From contig NC_089232.1 of assembly GCF_963924675.1 (NCBI RefSeq), forward strand, positions 27,726,842 through 27,790,841: 64,000 nt of DNA, given 5' to 3'. This document shows positions 44,453 through 56,084 of this stretch, piece after piece. Positions within the stretch are counted from its first letter, which is position 1; the number at the start of each line of letters is the position of its first letter. The notes beneath the pieces were generated by a model. The model searched no databases, was not told where the DNA came from, and saw nothing but the letters and a program-made list of their open reading frames with translations. This DNA comes from Phocoena phocoena (Eukaryota > Chordata > Mammalia > Artiodactyla > Phocoenidae). Position numbers and translations under genes: made by a program.

Positions 44453-44714
44453 AAAAAAAGTGAGCAAAAGTTAATACCGTATTCTTCCAGAAATCTGAAT
44501 TCACCATATAGAGCCCTGGCTCTCAACCCCGTCGTACTCCATTTTCCCTTTTGATAGCAAATACTTTTTAATACCTCTTTTACTATCCAGAAATGGGATT
44601 CATAGACAAATACAACCAACTTTTGTACTTAATTAAAACACAATAAAACCCAATGCAATGCCCTAACTATAAATAAAGAATGAAGTAATTTATAAGAAAG
44701 TAATATGTATCTCA

Positions 44715-44985
44715 GTATGTAAATGTTTGGGGATGACTCTACTAGAAATAAAGAAATAGGCGGTTACTTGTACCATGAATGCAATAAACTATGGACTTTG
44801 ATTGATAACGATGTGTCAGTGTTGGTTCATGAATTCTAACGAATGAAGCAGACTGGTATGGCATGTTGATAATGGGGAAGGCTGTGTGGGATGAAGGAGA
44901 GAGGGTATAAGTGGGAACTGTGTACATTTTGCTCAGTTTTGCTGTGGATCTCAAACTGCTCTAAAATTAGTCTACTAATTAAGAA
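44715..44985 (+). mobile_element. Old L1 3'-end fragment
   Basis: A typical old L1 3' end: caataaactatggactttg, then gataacgatgtgtcagtgtt, then ttttgctgtggatctcaaac and tgctctaaaa. Confidence 0.68.
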
Positions 44986-45445
44986 AAAAAGTGTGTGTTG
45001 CTGACACTTGAATAACCAAAGAGATCAATGGAACAGGGTACAGGTATAAGCCAAATACATGAAAGAATATTTAGCAGTGAAAGCCATCCTTCCTATATGT
45101 AGATATTCCAGAAGTATTTATTTCTGTGTCTATTTTCAGGCACTCTGCTTGGAGCTGGCAGTACCCTGGTAGGCAAAATTGATGTGGTCCCTGCCTTCTG
45201 GGAGTTTAGAGTCAGGTTAGGAGACCAACATGAAATAAACAAACATAGAAATAACTATATAGAAGTGAGCTTATTTTCTTCCGTCTAATCTCTCTGGAAG
45301 AAAGGATTATAATATCGCTTGTAAACTGCAGAGGAGGAAACTTTACTTTGAATCTCATATGTTAGCATCACAGGGTTTGAATAAATGGATAGTATAGTAA
45401 AGGATTTTAAACATATGTTCTTCCTTATTTTATTCTTTCTGACAG

Positions 45446-45578
45446 AGTTTTGAAAAGAATCTTGCTCCAGAAGAAAGTTTCTCCCCCTTGGATCTTTTAA
45501 CAAAATCCAAGGACAGAATGAAGAACTTGGGCTGATGATTGACTTTGACCAAATACTCGCCGCTATTACAAGCCAGAG
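45446..45578 (+). pseudogene. DUSP11: DUSP11 pseudogene, exon 3 (frameshifted)
   Basis: The acceptor is ttctgacag and the donor is GTAGAT at 45579. The frame opens with SFEKNLAPEESFSPLDLL, matching DUSP11. A one-base deletion near 45501 then brings an in-frame TGA at 45533-45535. Two later one-base insertions near 45545-45553 restore a recognisable YYKPE at the end in another frame. The exon is 133 bases, against the 132 expected from the human protein, consistent with a net +1. It covers the N-terminal part of the phosphatase domain and cannot be translated through. Confidence 0.9.
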
Positions 45579-46179
45579 GTAGATGGAAACCGTAATTGAA
45601 AATGACCTTCTTTCTGATACTGTAATAATTCATAGTAGTTCAGTAGTTATCATCTTACGCTAAGGTGAATCCTGGCCTTCTCTCGTGGGTTCAAAAAGGG
45701 AAGCTAGTGGTTTCCTTAAATACACATTTGTAATTGCTGTTTCGGAATGAGATTAAAGATACGAATTGAACTATAGTATTTGGCAGTAGGCTCTAGATAT
45801 GCTCAAGAAATTCTATAAGCTTCCATGTTGTATATTTTGAAAATGAAGTAAACTTTTAGTAGTTACAGTAGTATCCTAAAAAGAGAGAAAGGTATGTCCA
45901 TTATGTCTTTAGCACTTATTTTAAGCAGTTGCCTGAGCATGTTTAAGCATCACTGTAAAAGACAATTGTTCTCTAAGTTTTATGCTTCCTTTTCCTAATG
46001 CCTTCTGATATAGTACAGAAACCCATCTATTCTCTTGGCCCATGTAGGACATTCCAGTGCAAAAGAATTCTCCTTCTTCTGACCTGTTCCATGGCCTTGG
46101 GAGACAGTAACACCTAATGTCTTTTAATATTTGTAGAGCAGTTTGCCATTTAGAAAGTTCTTTCATATCCATTGACTTA

Positions 46180-46350
46180 TTAGTTAATCTTCACAGCAAT
46201 CCTTTGCTCTTGAAGTGGAAGTAGTACTGATATCTCCTACTGAGTGCTTACCCTGCACTAAGCTCAGAGGATAGACAACTACAATTACTAATTTTACAGA
46301 CGATGAAACTGACTCTCGGAAAAGGAAGAATTGAAATTTCAGCTCTGTTA
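46180..46350 (-). mobile_element. MIR-like relic
   Basis: An antisense MIR-type order is faintly visible: tactgagtgcttaccctgca, then attttacagacgatgaaact. Confidence 0.4.
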
Positions 46351-46354
46351 TTCC

Positions 46355-47990
46355 TTTTTTCTTATTGTGGTAAAATATAGAGAAATCATATTTATTTTAA
46401 CCATTTATAAATATGCAGTTCAGTGGCATTAAGTACAGTCACAGTGTTGTGTAACCATCACCGCTGTCTATAACCAAAACGTTTTCATCATCCTCAACAA
46501 AAACTCTGTAACCATCAAACAGTAACAGCCCCTTTTCCCTCCCACCAACCCTTGGTAACCTCTATTCTATTTTCTGTCTCTGTGGATTGGCCTATTCTAG
46601 GTACCTCGTGTAAGTGGAATCTGCAGTATTTGTCCTTCTGTGTCTGGCTTATTGCCCTAAACATCGTGTTTTCAAGGTTCATCCATGTTATATAGCACGT
46701 AACGAAATGCCATTTCTTTTTTGGCTTAGAAAATCTCATTGTGTGTACATAGACCATAGTTTGTTATTCGACGGTTGATTGACACTTGGTTGTTTTCCAC
46801 CTTGTAGGTATTGTGAATCACGCTGCTGTGGTCATTGGTGTACAGATATTTGTTCAAATCCCTGCTTTCAGTTCTGTTAGATGTGCAGCGTAGGTAGTAG
46901 CAGAGTTGTTGGATCGTACGGTAGCTCTGTGCTTAACCTTTGAGAAAGTGCCAAACTGTTTTCTACAGTGTCGTCTTGTTTTTAAACAATGATCACAGAT
47001 TTTAAGCATGTACAAAAGTATAAAGATACTGTGAGTGTTCCTTGTATACCCATGAACTCATCCAGCTTTCTTATTTACCAACTGATGGCTGTCATGTTTT
47101 AGCTATACCCCCACCTGTTTCACCCCATTCCATATTATCTTGAAGCAGCTCCGAGACAACATGTAATTACACCTGTACGTTTTTGGTACGTGCATTTAAA
47201 ATATAGGACTTTTATTCCTTAATATCATTTTTTAATATTAAATACCCAGGGAGTGCTCAAATTTGCAGTTGTCTCCTAAACGTCATAGAAAATTGTCTAT
47301 ATAAGAATTTTGAATTAGATCCAAATAAGGTCCACACTTTGCCGTGGATTGTTAGGTCTCTGAAGTCTTGTTTAATCTATAGGTTCTCCCTCCATGTCTC
47401 TCTCACTTTTTTTTTCCTCCTTGAAGTTTGTTTTTAAAGAAACCAGGTAATTTGTCCCATCTAGATGTCGATGATTACATTCCATGTGTTGGTAACATAT
47501 TCTTCAGTCCTTTTATTTCCTGTAAATTGGTAGTTGATCTGAATGAAGCTTGCATGTTTTGTTTTGGCAAGACAGTTTCATGGGTGATGATGTGTTCTTC
47601 CATGGAGACGTATATAGTTGTGTCTTTCTGTGGTATTAGCAGTCACTGATGATTCATACCTACATCCATTAATTCAGTTGAGGCTTCAAAGAATGGTGAA
47701 TTCTGTTGTTCTTTTTTTCACTTATTAGCTGGGTATATTTGTACGAGGAGAAGATTCCCCTCATCAACTGTTTGGTTGCTCAGTTGTAGAGGCATGATTC
47801 TCTTCTTTTATTTAACAGTTTTCAAAATAATGAGTTGATTCACAAATATCCTCCAGTGTTGACCAGTTTTGTAAAATTTTATTTCTTCCTATCACCGTGG
47901 ACTCCGTTACAGTTATTATTCTAACTGAGGCCCTATCTTTGGCCAGTTGGAGCTTCTCGGTGACTCCTGAGTCCTTTTGACATGACATCC
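46355..47990 (-). mobile_element. Old L1 3' regions, minus strand
   Basis: Antisense L1 is clear from 46355 to about 46975: ttcagtggcattaagtacag, tgtgtaaccatcaccgctgt, ggttcatccatgttatatag, gccaaactgttttctacagt. A second old segment follows (aactcatccagctttcttat, then tatcttgaagcagctccgag). Both lie in the intron between DUSP11 exons 3 and 4. Confidence 0.75.
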
Positions 47991-48580
47991 GTTGTTTCTA
48001 GACTTTTTCAGTGGTCAGAGCTAGGAAAAATATGTATGTTTGTTTTTAATATTTTAAAAATATGTCATAGGTTGCTACTGCTACTTTCCATGTAAATTCA
48101 GAACTAGAGAATTTTCACTTATCCTTTTCTGTCTTCTATTGATAGTCTACTTTCTCCCACCTCAAGAATACCAGGTCTCAACAATGCCTGAAATTGCCTC
48201 TGTTTCCTAATTGGAATCCAAGTTCTTCTGACTCTATTCTACGACTCTCCTTAAATCACAGCCGCTTTATGGCCCTTGAAATGTAAGATAGAACGTAAAT
48301 GTAGGTAGAACTGTTTATATCATTTTGAGTTACATGTGCATTCACTCACATCGATTTGCTTTTCCTTTTGCATGCCTGGTAACTGTCCGTTCTGCAGTTT
48401 TAATGAAAATCAAGTGATAATTACTGGTTAAAGCAGCTTTGGAAAAAATGGCTCTCATCAGAATGACTGACATACAAAGTTTAATGTACTCTCCTGGTTT
48501 ACATTCTGCCTTCTCTAATTAATTTTTTATTCTTTCCCTACAAAGGAAATAATACATATTTTCATGGTTTTGCCTTATAG

Positions 48581-48705
48581 GACTTAACCAGAAACTATTC
48601 CTTATTTAAAAATTTGTACAATTGGGCATCAGGTGTCAGATGACGACACTAGTTTTAAATTCCAGTGTGCTGTTAATGGGTTTCTGAAAGAACATAAAGA
48701 TAACG
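48581..48705 (+). pseudogene. DUSP11: DUSP11 pseudogene, exon 4 (frameshifted)
   Basis: The acceptor is tgccttatag and the donor is GTGAGT at 48706. One extra A near 48587 breaks the frame after DL. Past it the sequence reads IPYLKICTIGHQVSDDDTS, then FKFQCAVNGFLKEHKDN, clearly DUSP11. The length is 125 bases, against 124 expected. The exon that should follow, carrying the phosphatase signature (HC, five residues, R), was not found in the window, so the copy lacks its catalytic cysteine. Confidence 0.92.
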
Positions 48706-49174
48706 GTGAGTTGCTTTTGTTTTTGTTTTTCCTTTACCTGAACTTTGGTATGCATTTTGAGTGGGGTTGGGGATTTTTAACATTTTTAATAGTTCTGACA
48801 TTAGTGTCAAGTTGTGTTTGGTAACATTAAGGTGGAAATGTCAGATGGTGCTAATAGAGTACGGTGTTTTTCCTGTTTATGGTCACAAACAATTTAGTTT
48901 AGTTTGGAAAGTGATCTTTGTGAGAAATATGAACTGAGCTAGCTTACTTATCTCTTTTTTAAAAATTTGAATGGAAAATACATAAAAACATAAAAATGTT
49001 CTTTTGTCCTATTTAGTGGTTGAGAGGTGGAAGAAAAGGTTTAGACTCTCGGGTTCTTAGCGTACATAAAAGAGAAAACAAAAAGCAAAGGTTCGGAGTG
49101 AGACATCCCTAGAAGCAAAACAAAACAGAGTGGACCAGAAGAGTGGCTTCCTCATCACATATGTGTTTGAGATT

Positions 49175-49390
49175 TTTTTTTTTTTTTTTTTTTTTTTGGC
49201 GGTACGCGGGCCTCTCACTGTTGGGGCCTCTCCCCTTGTGGAGCACAGGCTCCAGACGCACAGGCTCAGCGGCCATGGCTCCCGGGCCCAGCCGCTCCGC
49301 GGCATGCGGGATCTTCCCGGACCGGGGCACGAACCCGTGTCCCCTGCATCGGCAGGCGGACTCTCAACCACTGCGCCACCAGGGAAGCCC
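49175..49390 (-). mobile_element. CHR SINE with target-site duplication
   Basis: A T run is followed by ggcggtacgcgggcctctca, then ctccagacgcacaggctcag, and the antisense head gcgccaccagggaagccc. Flanks: tgtttgagattttt at 49164 and tgtttgagatattttt at 49391. Confidence 0.92.
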
Positions 49391-49839
49391 TGTTTGAGAT
49401 ATTTTTGCTGCTTTTACACTTTGGGTGCAAGTGAGGAAGAACACTACCACCTCTTACTCTTATCTTCAGACAGGAAGAACTTAAAAGGCTGGTGTTTTCT
49501 TGTTTCCACTTTAAGATCTACTCTGTTGATAGTAGGTCTTAATAGCGTGTGAATTTTAAGGATCCATTTGCCTTTTTCTAGCATCTAACTATCAGAAGGA
49601 ACATGGTGTTTGCCATGTTTTAAGGCTGAGGAATCTTTTGTCTTTGGAACGCCACTGACGCCCATGTGAAAGTGTTCATTTTGTCCTCGTTCTAAATTGA
49701 GCCTGAGGAGTGTGCACTTTATTAAATAAACGTAACAGACAGTAAATATCCCGTGTATATATAAAATGATGCACGTATATACATAAAACAGGGAGTAGGG
49801 GAGAGGGAATAGAGATGGAGGTGGGAAGATAGGGGATGG

Positions 49840-49868
49840 GAGGCGAGAGAGAGAGAGAGAGAGGGAGA
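49840..49868. repeat. (GA)n microsatellite
   Basis: A gagagagagagagagagag run in a purine-rich stretch that starts near 49790. Confidence 0.9.
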
Positions 49869-50419
49869 GACTGGAATTTCAAGATAAATTTTCATTCTGT
49901 AACCTGGTTGCTTAATGCAGGTACTAGCTCTTAAATATCTTAAGCCCTATTCACAGATCTTCCGTGTACTTTAGCTTTAAAACTTGAGAGGCTTGGCCTG
50001 TCCTGTGATAACCAGGGTGTCTAGAAAGGAGGCAGATTATCTGATTTGTTTAAACTGTAGTCACAGAAATGTTACCTCTTAAGATGTTAGGGCGCAGCTG
50101 CCGGCCTACTCACTTCCTCCAGGCTCCTTTGTGTGTGTTCTGTCTGTTCCGCGTGGGCTAGAAGATCCTTACAAGTGCATGAGAACACGTTTGTAAACCT
50201 TGATTGTTCACGTGTTATACCAAGTGTAGTCCAGTGCATATGCTGACTCCTCTGTGGGTCTTCTGCATGCAGTGGGCTAACTTCACCATGCTGTCTGCCA
50301 TTGCAGTCTCAGGACCTTAGTTATGATCCATTGGTGACTTCCTCTGCTGTAAGGCCCTCCCACAGATGCCAGGCTCACTGGTAATGAGGAGGAGGCTATA
50401 CTATGCACTCCCTAGAATT

Positions 50420-51370
50420 GGTAGAGACTCAGAAAATACATTGTTTCAGTAAACACCGAGAGCCTTATAGGTTTGTTGTTAGGGCACGGGGATACAGAGG
50501 TGAGTCGAAGTCTTTGTTCAGTAGCAACTTACAGTTATCTAGGAAGAGAAACATGTAGTGAGTATAAGTGGGTTAATTATGATAAAAGAATCAAGTGCAG
50601 CAGGAATATAGAGGAGAAATTGAGGAAGGCCTGACTGAGGAGACAGCGTTTGAGCTGGGCTTGGGGGAAGAGGATTTTGCCGGAATGAGGAAAGGACAGC
50701 CCAGGTATTGGGGACAGGTACAAAAGGCACAGGGCTTGAACTTGTGCTCTGGAGGGGCAGCCTCTGGTGTGACTAGAGGGTAGTGTGAAAGGGCAAAGAG
50801 GTCATACGTTCATTTTCAGCAAATACTTGTATAACACCTTCTAAGTTGAAGGCACTGCTCTAGGAAGTAGGAAGAGAACAAAGTTCTTGCCCTTACGTAC
50901 TTTCCATTGTAGTGGGGGAGAGAGATGAATAAATAAGTCAATATGTGGAGTGTCAAGCGGTGGTAAATGCTTTGGAGAATAACAAAAGAAGATGAAGAGG
51001 TGAGGGAATGTGGTAGGTGATCAGGCAAGTCCCCTCTATTAAGATGTCGATGGAGCAGAACCTTGAAGTGAGAAACAAGCCATTGGATATCTGGGAGAGT
51101 GGAGATGGGGTGGGAGGGTGTGTTCTGGGAGAGTGGAGATGGGGTGGGAGGGTGTGTTCTGAAGCAGAAGGAATAGTAGGTGCAAAGTCCCTGAGGCACG
51201 ACTGTGCTTGGCATGTTTGAGGAATAGTAAGGAAGCCAGTGTGGCTGGACAGGGGAAAGTGAGTGCGGGCAGGGCAGTAGAGAATGAGATCAGGGGAGGC
51301 TGTCAGGGCAAAGGAGGGAGGTGGATGGTGTAGGTCCTTGTAAGTCATAGTTTGAACTTATAATTCAGTT
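50420..51370 (+). repeat. Old interspersed repeats, family not named
   Basis: Two related pieces (50420-50790 and 50810-51370) show a familiar mammalian repeat path: aggaaggcctgactgagga, gcactgctctaggaag, ggtgcaaagtccctgaggca, ggaagccagtgtggctgg and gtaggtccttgtaagtcata. A 34-bp tandem duplication lies at 51093-51126 and 51127-51160. Confidence 0.5.
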
Positions 51371-51749
51371 GGAGAGACAGACTGATACTTGTTTATAAAG
51401 AGTTCTCAATGCTGTGCTAACAACCTGGGCTGTATTCTGTGCTAAGTGAAGATGTTCAAGCAACAGAGCAATCCAGCCAAGTTTATATTTTAGAAAGATA
51501 ACAGCGTCACTCTCCAAGACACATGGTAGACTATGTATGTAGTATGTGTATAGTGTGCCGCTCTTCTATAAACTACAGGATACCTGTTACGTACAGATAC
51601 TTACATACAAGATACAAGTGTGAATGTAAGCACTTGGGAAATATCTGAAAGAACCACACAAGAAACTGGGAGAGTCGGACAACTTTCCATGTCCCGTACG
51701 ATTGGAATTCTGAAGGGTACACACACGAACTAATGGACGTGTGCTACCA

Positions 51750-51857
51750 GCCTCCGGCTAAGGAGGGAAAATGCAGGCATCAGAATCCTCTTTACCAGTC
51801 AAGCGCGTGAATCCGCCTGCGTGGTGACAGTCATCTCGACACGCCACGCGGTGGCGC
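51750..51857 (+). promoter_or_regulatory. CpG promoter remnant of DUSP11 with NRF1 palindrome
   Basis: A CpG-rich stretch lies just before DUSP11 exon 1. A perfect gcgcatgcgc, the core of the NRF1 binding motif, sits at 51854-51863, overlapping the first base of the upstream reading frame. Housekeeping CpG promoters often carry this motif. No experimental support can be given here. Confidence 0.5.
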
Positions 51858-52049
51858 ATGCGCGGTAGAAGGAGGGCCGCGAGCTGCGTGGGCTTGTGCC
51901 TAGGCGCCTGTGGTTCGTGGCCTTGTGCTGGCACCGGGGATGCCGGGTTGGCGACTTTGGCCCTCCTGGCGTTGGGTGGGCGGTATCTTGGGGGTGACAT
52001 GAGCCAGTTCGTCGGCCACGAGGAAGGGCGGAAAGCACATCCCGGAAAG
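51858..52049 (+). pseudogene. DUSP11: DUSP11 pseudogene, exon 1 (deleted, displaced)
   Basis: A frame from 51858 contains GDAGLATLALLALGGRYLGG, then DMSQ. This matches the upstream part of the longer human DUSP11 isoform as I recall it (ALGGRLLGTHMSQ). After MSQF about 50 bases are missing relative to the human exon, which shifts the frame. The exon end then reads KGGKHIPER in another frame, matching human KGGNHIPER, and a GT follows at 52050 (gtaata). The exon end joins in phase to the start of exon 2 (44081). It lies 3.3 kb downstream of exon 4 on the same strand, so the exon order is permuted. I found no copy of exon 2 between here and the right edge. Confidence 0.8.
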
Positions 52050-52054
52050 GTAAT

Positions 52055-52930
52055 ACGCCTTGGCCCCTGGGCGTTGCCGGTGGAGCTCAGAGCCCCTGGG
52101 CCTGGGCTTCCGTCTCTTGTGCTGTCGCCTGTCACAGTGGCCCCCGTGCGCTGGCCCGTCCGCGCTGTGCTAGGGGGTACTGGTCGTCTCGCGGCTCAGT
52201 TCACAGTAGCTGAAAGGGACAGTGTGTGATGTTCTGATTTCTCCCCATCGTTTTAAAAGGGAGGCTCTGGCCATTGCTCCTTGGGTAAAATGCAGCGGGA
52301 CTGCTTTTTAAGATGGGACTGTCAGTGTTGGGGACCCTCCTTAATTACCAGGATGGAATCCCCGTCAGTTCCTCAAGCTGTGTTGTTTAGGCACAGAAAA
52401 TGTGAGTAATAGTCACTGAAACTAAGTTTGAGTGAAAAAACGCACCGGTACCGCCGAAGTTTCCATCGAGACAGTTGATCTGTGTTGTCTCTTGGAATTA
52501 TAAAGGGCGTACTGTTGCTTCCTAACCAGTGTCCTTTGAGAGCTCTACCTCTGTACGTTCGAATGATGAATTTTGAGGCTTTGCTCATACGTGTAGTGTA
52601 AACCCTTTAATTCCCTAAGACCTTCCTTTCCTCCATCTCATACCCCATTAAGCCCGCTTCAGTTTATCTCCTGCATTTCTTCTGAATCTGTCAACTCTTC
52701 CTCAGCATCCTAATACTGAACTTGCCTGTCTGTTGCAGTGAGGTCCTAACTAGTGTCCATATATCTTGTTTCCTTCCAATCCATTCTTCACACAAGAAAC
52801 CTTAAAAGCAAGTTGGGACATTGCTCATAATAAACATGGCTCAGAAACATTGTTTTGAGAATAGAAAACAAACTGTTGGCCTTTAACACTCTGCGTGGTC
52901 TAGAATCCTGTCTGCTCCTCTGCTACGTGG
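52055..52930. other. DUSP11 exon 1 flank, no further exon
   Basis: The first 150 bases remain CpG-rich, and the rest is ordinary unique or L2-like sequence (tgtttccttccaatccattc near 52768). I looked for DUSP11 exon 2 here and did not find it. Confidence 0.4.
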
Positions 52931-53090
52931 ACTCCAGCTTGGTGCCTCTCCAACTTTAATATGGGTATGCCTCTCTTGTGGATCTTGTTAAATGCAGGCT
53001 GTAATTCAGTAGTTCTGGGTGGGGCCTGGATTCTGTGATTCTAACGAGCTCCTAGGTGACGGTGACCCTGAGAGCAAGGGTCCAGCTCCT
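52931..53090. mobile_element. hAT-Charlie-type MITE fragment
   Basis: The path ttgttaaatgcaggctgta, agttctgggtggggcctgg, then attctaacgagctcctaggt and gacggtgaccctgagagcaa is that of a common MER-class hAT MITE. The exact family is uncertain. Confidence 0.5.
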
Positions 53091-53218
53091 GCCTTTCTCC
53101 CTTCTTTCTGGAAGAGCAGGACGTCTGCCCCCCCGGGAGGAGTAAACATCCGCAACGTGACTACTAGTAACCAGCTTCCCTCACAGGCAAGGGACCTTTA
53201 CCACTGCTCCCTACCATT

Positions 53219-53725
53219 TTGTCTGAGGCGCAGCAAGCCAAAACACTGACATGCTGAGGTTTGCAGCAAAGAGGAGGTTTATTCACAAGGCAGCCAAGCG
53301 AGGAAGTGACGTGACAATAGGTCTCAAATCCGCCTCCCCAAAGGCAAGGGGCTTGGGGTATCTATGGGATAAAGAATAAAGAAGCAGGGCAGTATGAGGC
53401 ATGGGGAGCATGAGGAAAGGTGATTGGAAAAAGCTGTGCTCATCGTTGTTCTGAGCTGGCGTAACTAGGCTACGGGGCTCAGCACATTCTCAGGCTGTAG
53501 TTTTCGGCCCTCTGATGGCAGGAGGTCAAAAGGCACTGGCCCAGGTGGAAGATCGGTGGTCCTCTCCAGTCTTAACCAGCTCAGCCTACCTAGACACAGC
53601 TGATTCCAAGTTCCTGGACAATACCCGGGGCAAACATCTTATTGCTCATGCTACATGCTATTTGGAGGACGTGCAAGTGTTCAAGCTACCTTGAGGAGTG
53701 AAGACAGGATTTGACTAATCCTTAC
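53219..53725 (-). mobile_element. Putative solo LTR of an endogenous retrovirus
   Basis: Read on the minus strand, the segment has a polyadenylation signal (gtgaataaacctcctctttg) about 50 bases before a terminus cgcctcagaca, as expected for the R and U5 parts of an LTR, and a start near tgtgtaaggattag. No gag, pol or env sequence adjoins it. I cannot confirm the target-site duplication or name the family. Confidence 0.45.
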
Positions 53726-53809
53726 ACACGGTTTCACCTCCAGATGAGCAGAAGAGGCCTGTAGGCTGAATCTGGCTCCTGGCACCTGGAATTGGAGGCA
53801 GATGGTTTA

Positions 53810-54000
53810 AAAACAGGCTCTCCCGCCCTCTGTGTTATCTTAGGCAGATAGACTATTGAACCTTCCTGTGCCTGTTTCTCCACCAGCAGCATGGGGACAC
53901 TCAGAGTCCCTCTCTTGGGGGCTGTTATGGGGGTTCAGTGAGCTATAGATGCATGCACAGGCACACGGGAGACACCCAGTGTGTGTTAGCTTCATGCTTA
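53810..54000 (+). mobile_element. MIR SINE relic
   Basis: The core order is visible: ctgtgttatcttaggcagat, then aaccttcctgtgcctgtttc, then gttatgggggttcagtgagc. Confidence 0.55.
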
Positions 54001-54004
54001 CTTT

Positions 54005-54895
54005 TATTAGGAGACCAGTATTGTTAGAAGATTTCTGGTTTGGACAACAAATTAGATAGGCGGTCATTACTATAGTTTATGCAACAGCAATTCACATTAC
54101 CATTTGCAAAAAAGCAGTTGGTTGTCCAATGGGGATTCTAAACATCCATTTACCATGAGCTACTGAACAGATACTTTACACAGTAACTACTTCAAGGACT
54201 GTTTAAGATCAATTCTCTGTGTTGTCTTAAGCAGTTGTTAACCCCCAGTTTCGTGAATAGTACCAAGTCAGTCACTTGAACATCAGCTAGAGCAATCTAT
54301 TTCACTTAGCGAGCCTAAAGCTATAGTTCAACAATTTTATTTACTGTTCTATGACAAAAATTACTCTCAACAGCTATGCCCTGGATAAGTAATCAGCTAA
54401 AGCTAGTTTGACTGACCAAATCTGATTTACTGAGTTAATAAGCCAGTTGATTTAGAAAGGTCTAATGCATATTTTATCCTCATCCATTCAGCATTAAACT
54501 GTTTCCCATGCCTAAAATGTCTTTTTCCCCATTCGTACATATCCAGATTCCTACTTCTGTGCCGTAGGGCTTGGCTGAACTACAACTGCCTTTAGTGACA
54601 CTTTTCTCGCCTGCACAATTGGAGATAATTTTAGTCTCCTCAAGACTCCCACGGGGTTACCTCTGTTGTGGCACTTGACGATTTGGTGGCATATTTTACT
54701 TTATTTTATTTTAAATAGCCTTCCACTACTCCGTGCACATCAAACAGTAAATGCTTTCTCCTAGTAAACGTGTATAACAATTTTCTGAACTCTTCTGCTC
54801 TGGGCAAGATTCATAAATACACCAGGCAAACATAGTGAAAGAGGAGACAGTACTTGTGTTATATTCAGTTGGGTCTTGATACCTAAGTGTGACTC
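54005..54895. other. Intergenic DNA, nothing recognised
   Basis: AT-rich DNA without exon-like structure. A run like atgcctaaaatgtctttttc near 54508 suggests L2 residue but is too short to call. Confidence 0.3.
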
Positions 54896-55067
54896 TTAAC
54901 CAAGGATTATGCAGTAAGTAAGGACACAGGTTAAAGTTGTTTAGAGTGTGTCCTAAAGTCTCACTGGCAGAATTTAAATCTCTACTCTGGAAATTGTAGA
55001 CCTGAGACAAATTACTTCCCTAAACTTCATTTCCTACATCTGAGAAAGATAATAGTATCTACCTTGT
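54896..55067 (+). mobile_element. MIR SINE
   Basis: The core is gacctgagacaaattacttc, then cctaaacttcatttcctaca and tctgagaaagataatagtat. It is cut on the right by the LTR-like repeat. Confidence 0.6.
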
Positions 55068-55530
55068 AGTAGACTGAATAGTACCATTGCCCCCAAATGT
55101 CCACCTTCTAATCCCCAGAACCTATGAATGTCAGCTTAAATGGCAGAAGGGACTTTGCCAATGGGATGAAAGTAAGGGTTTTGAGATGGGGAGATTCTTC
55201 TGGACTACCTGGATGGACCCAGATGTAACCACTGGTGTTCTCGTAAGAGAGAGGCAGAGGGAGTGTTTACTCCAAAGAGAATGTGATGATGAAGTTGGGG
55301 TTGGATTGATGTGGCCAGAAGTCAAGGAATGCTGTCAAGGAAACAGATTCTCCCTTAGAGCCTCTAGAAGGTGGATGGACGGCTTTGTCAACTCCTGGTT
55401 CCAGCCCAGGGAAACTGGTTTTGGACCTCTGTCTTCCAGAACCATAAGAGAATGAGTGTGTTTGGTTTTACGCGAGCTCATCGGTAGTCATTTGTTACAG
55501 CAGCCATAGGGAACTAATGCGTACCTCATA
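55068..55530 (+). repeat. LTR-like interspersed repeat (MaLR-type)
   Basis: Landmarks in order: gactgaatagtaccattgc, cctaatccccagaacctatg in slightly decayed form, gggactttgccaatgggatg, tgatgtggccagaagtcaag, and the end ttgttacagcagccataggg with gaactaatgcg. This is a widespread mammalian LTR-like layout, but the family name is uncertain. Confidence 0.6.
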
Positions 55531-56084
55531 GGAACTATTTCTCCAATTAAAACGTGTGACTGGAAACACACTTGGTGGCATGTCTGACACACGGTAGGTA
55601 TGCTAGCTACTGTGGGTAGTTCTTGGAAACTAAAGCCTTGGTTTTTGAGGAATCATCCAAACCAGTACAATGGTTGCCATGTTTCTCCTTGTTCATCCTG
55701 GTGACAAACCTGTAGAGAGAGCTCCATCCTTTCCCACGGGACGCCCACCCCTAGTGCTTACAGGGAAGAGGTTATGTCTCACTTCAGGCACCTTCCTCTT
55801 TTCCTTTCTACTTTTTTTCCCATTAATCTTCATCCAGCTGGCCTTTCTAAGTTAAGAAAACAAAACGAAACAAAACCATTTCTCAATGGATTCAGATGCT
55901 ACCCCAAGTTAATATTCCAACCATGTTCTTGTTCTTCCGGGTCTCATCACCAGAAATTTCTGAGCTGAAATCCTCTCTAGTTTCCAGGATCAGTCACTTT
56001 CTAATTTCTCCCTTCTCAAGTTCAGAGTCTTGTCAGTTTAGTCCCTTCCCTAACCACAATATCTATTAAGGTGACACAGCAAAG

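Noticed and set aside
49130..49552. 140-codon frame across a SINE
   Set aside because: It is read through an antisense SINE and its poly(T), with a run of phenylalanines, and is not a gene.
55087..55455. 122-codon frame
   Set aside because: It lies wholly in an LTR-like interspersed repeat.
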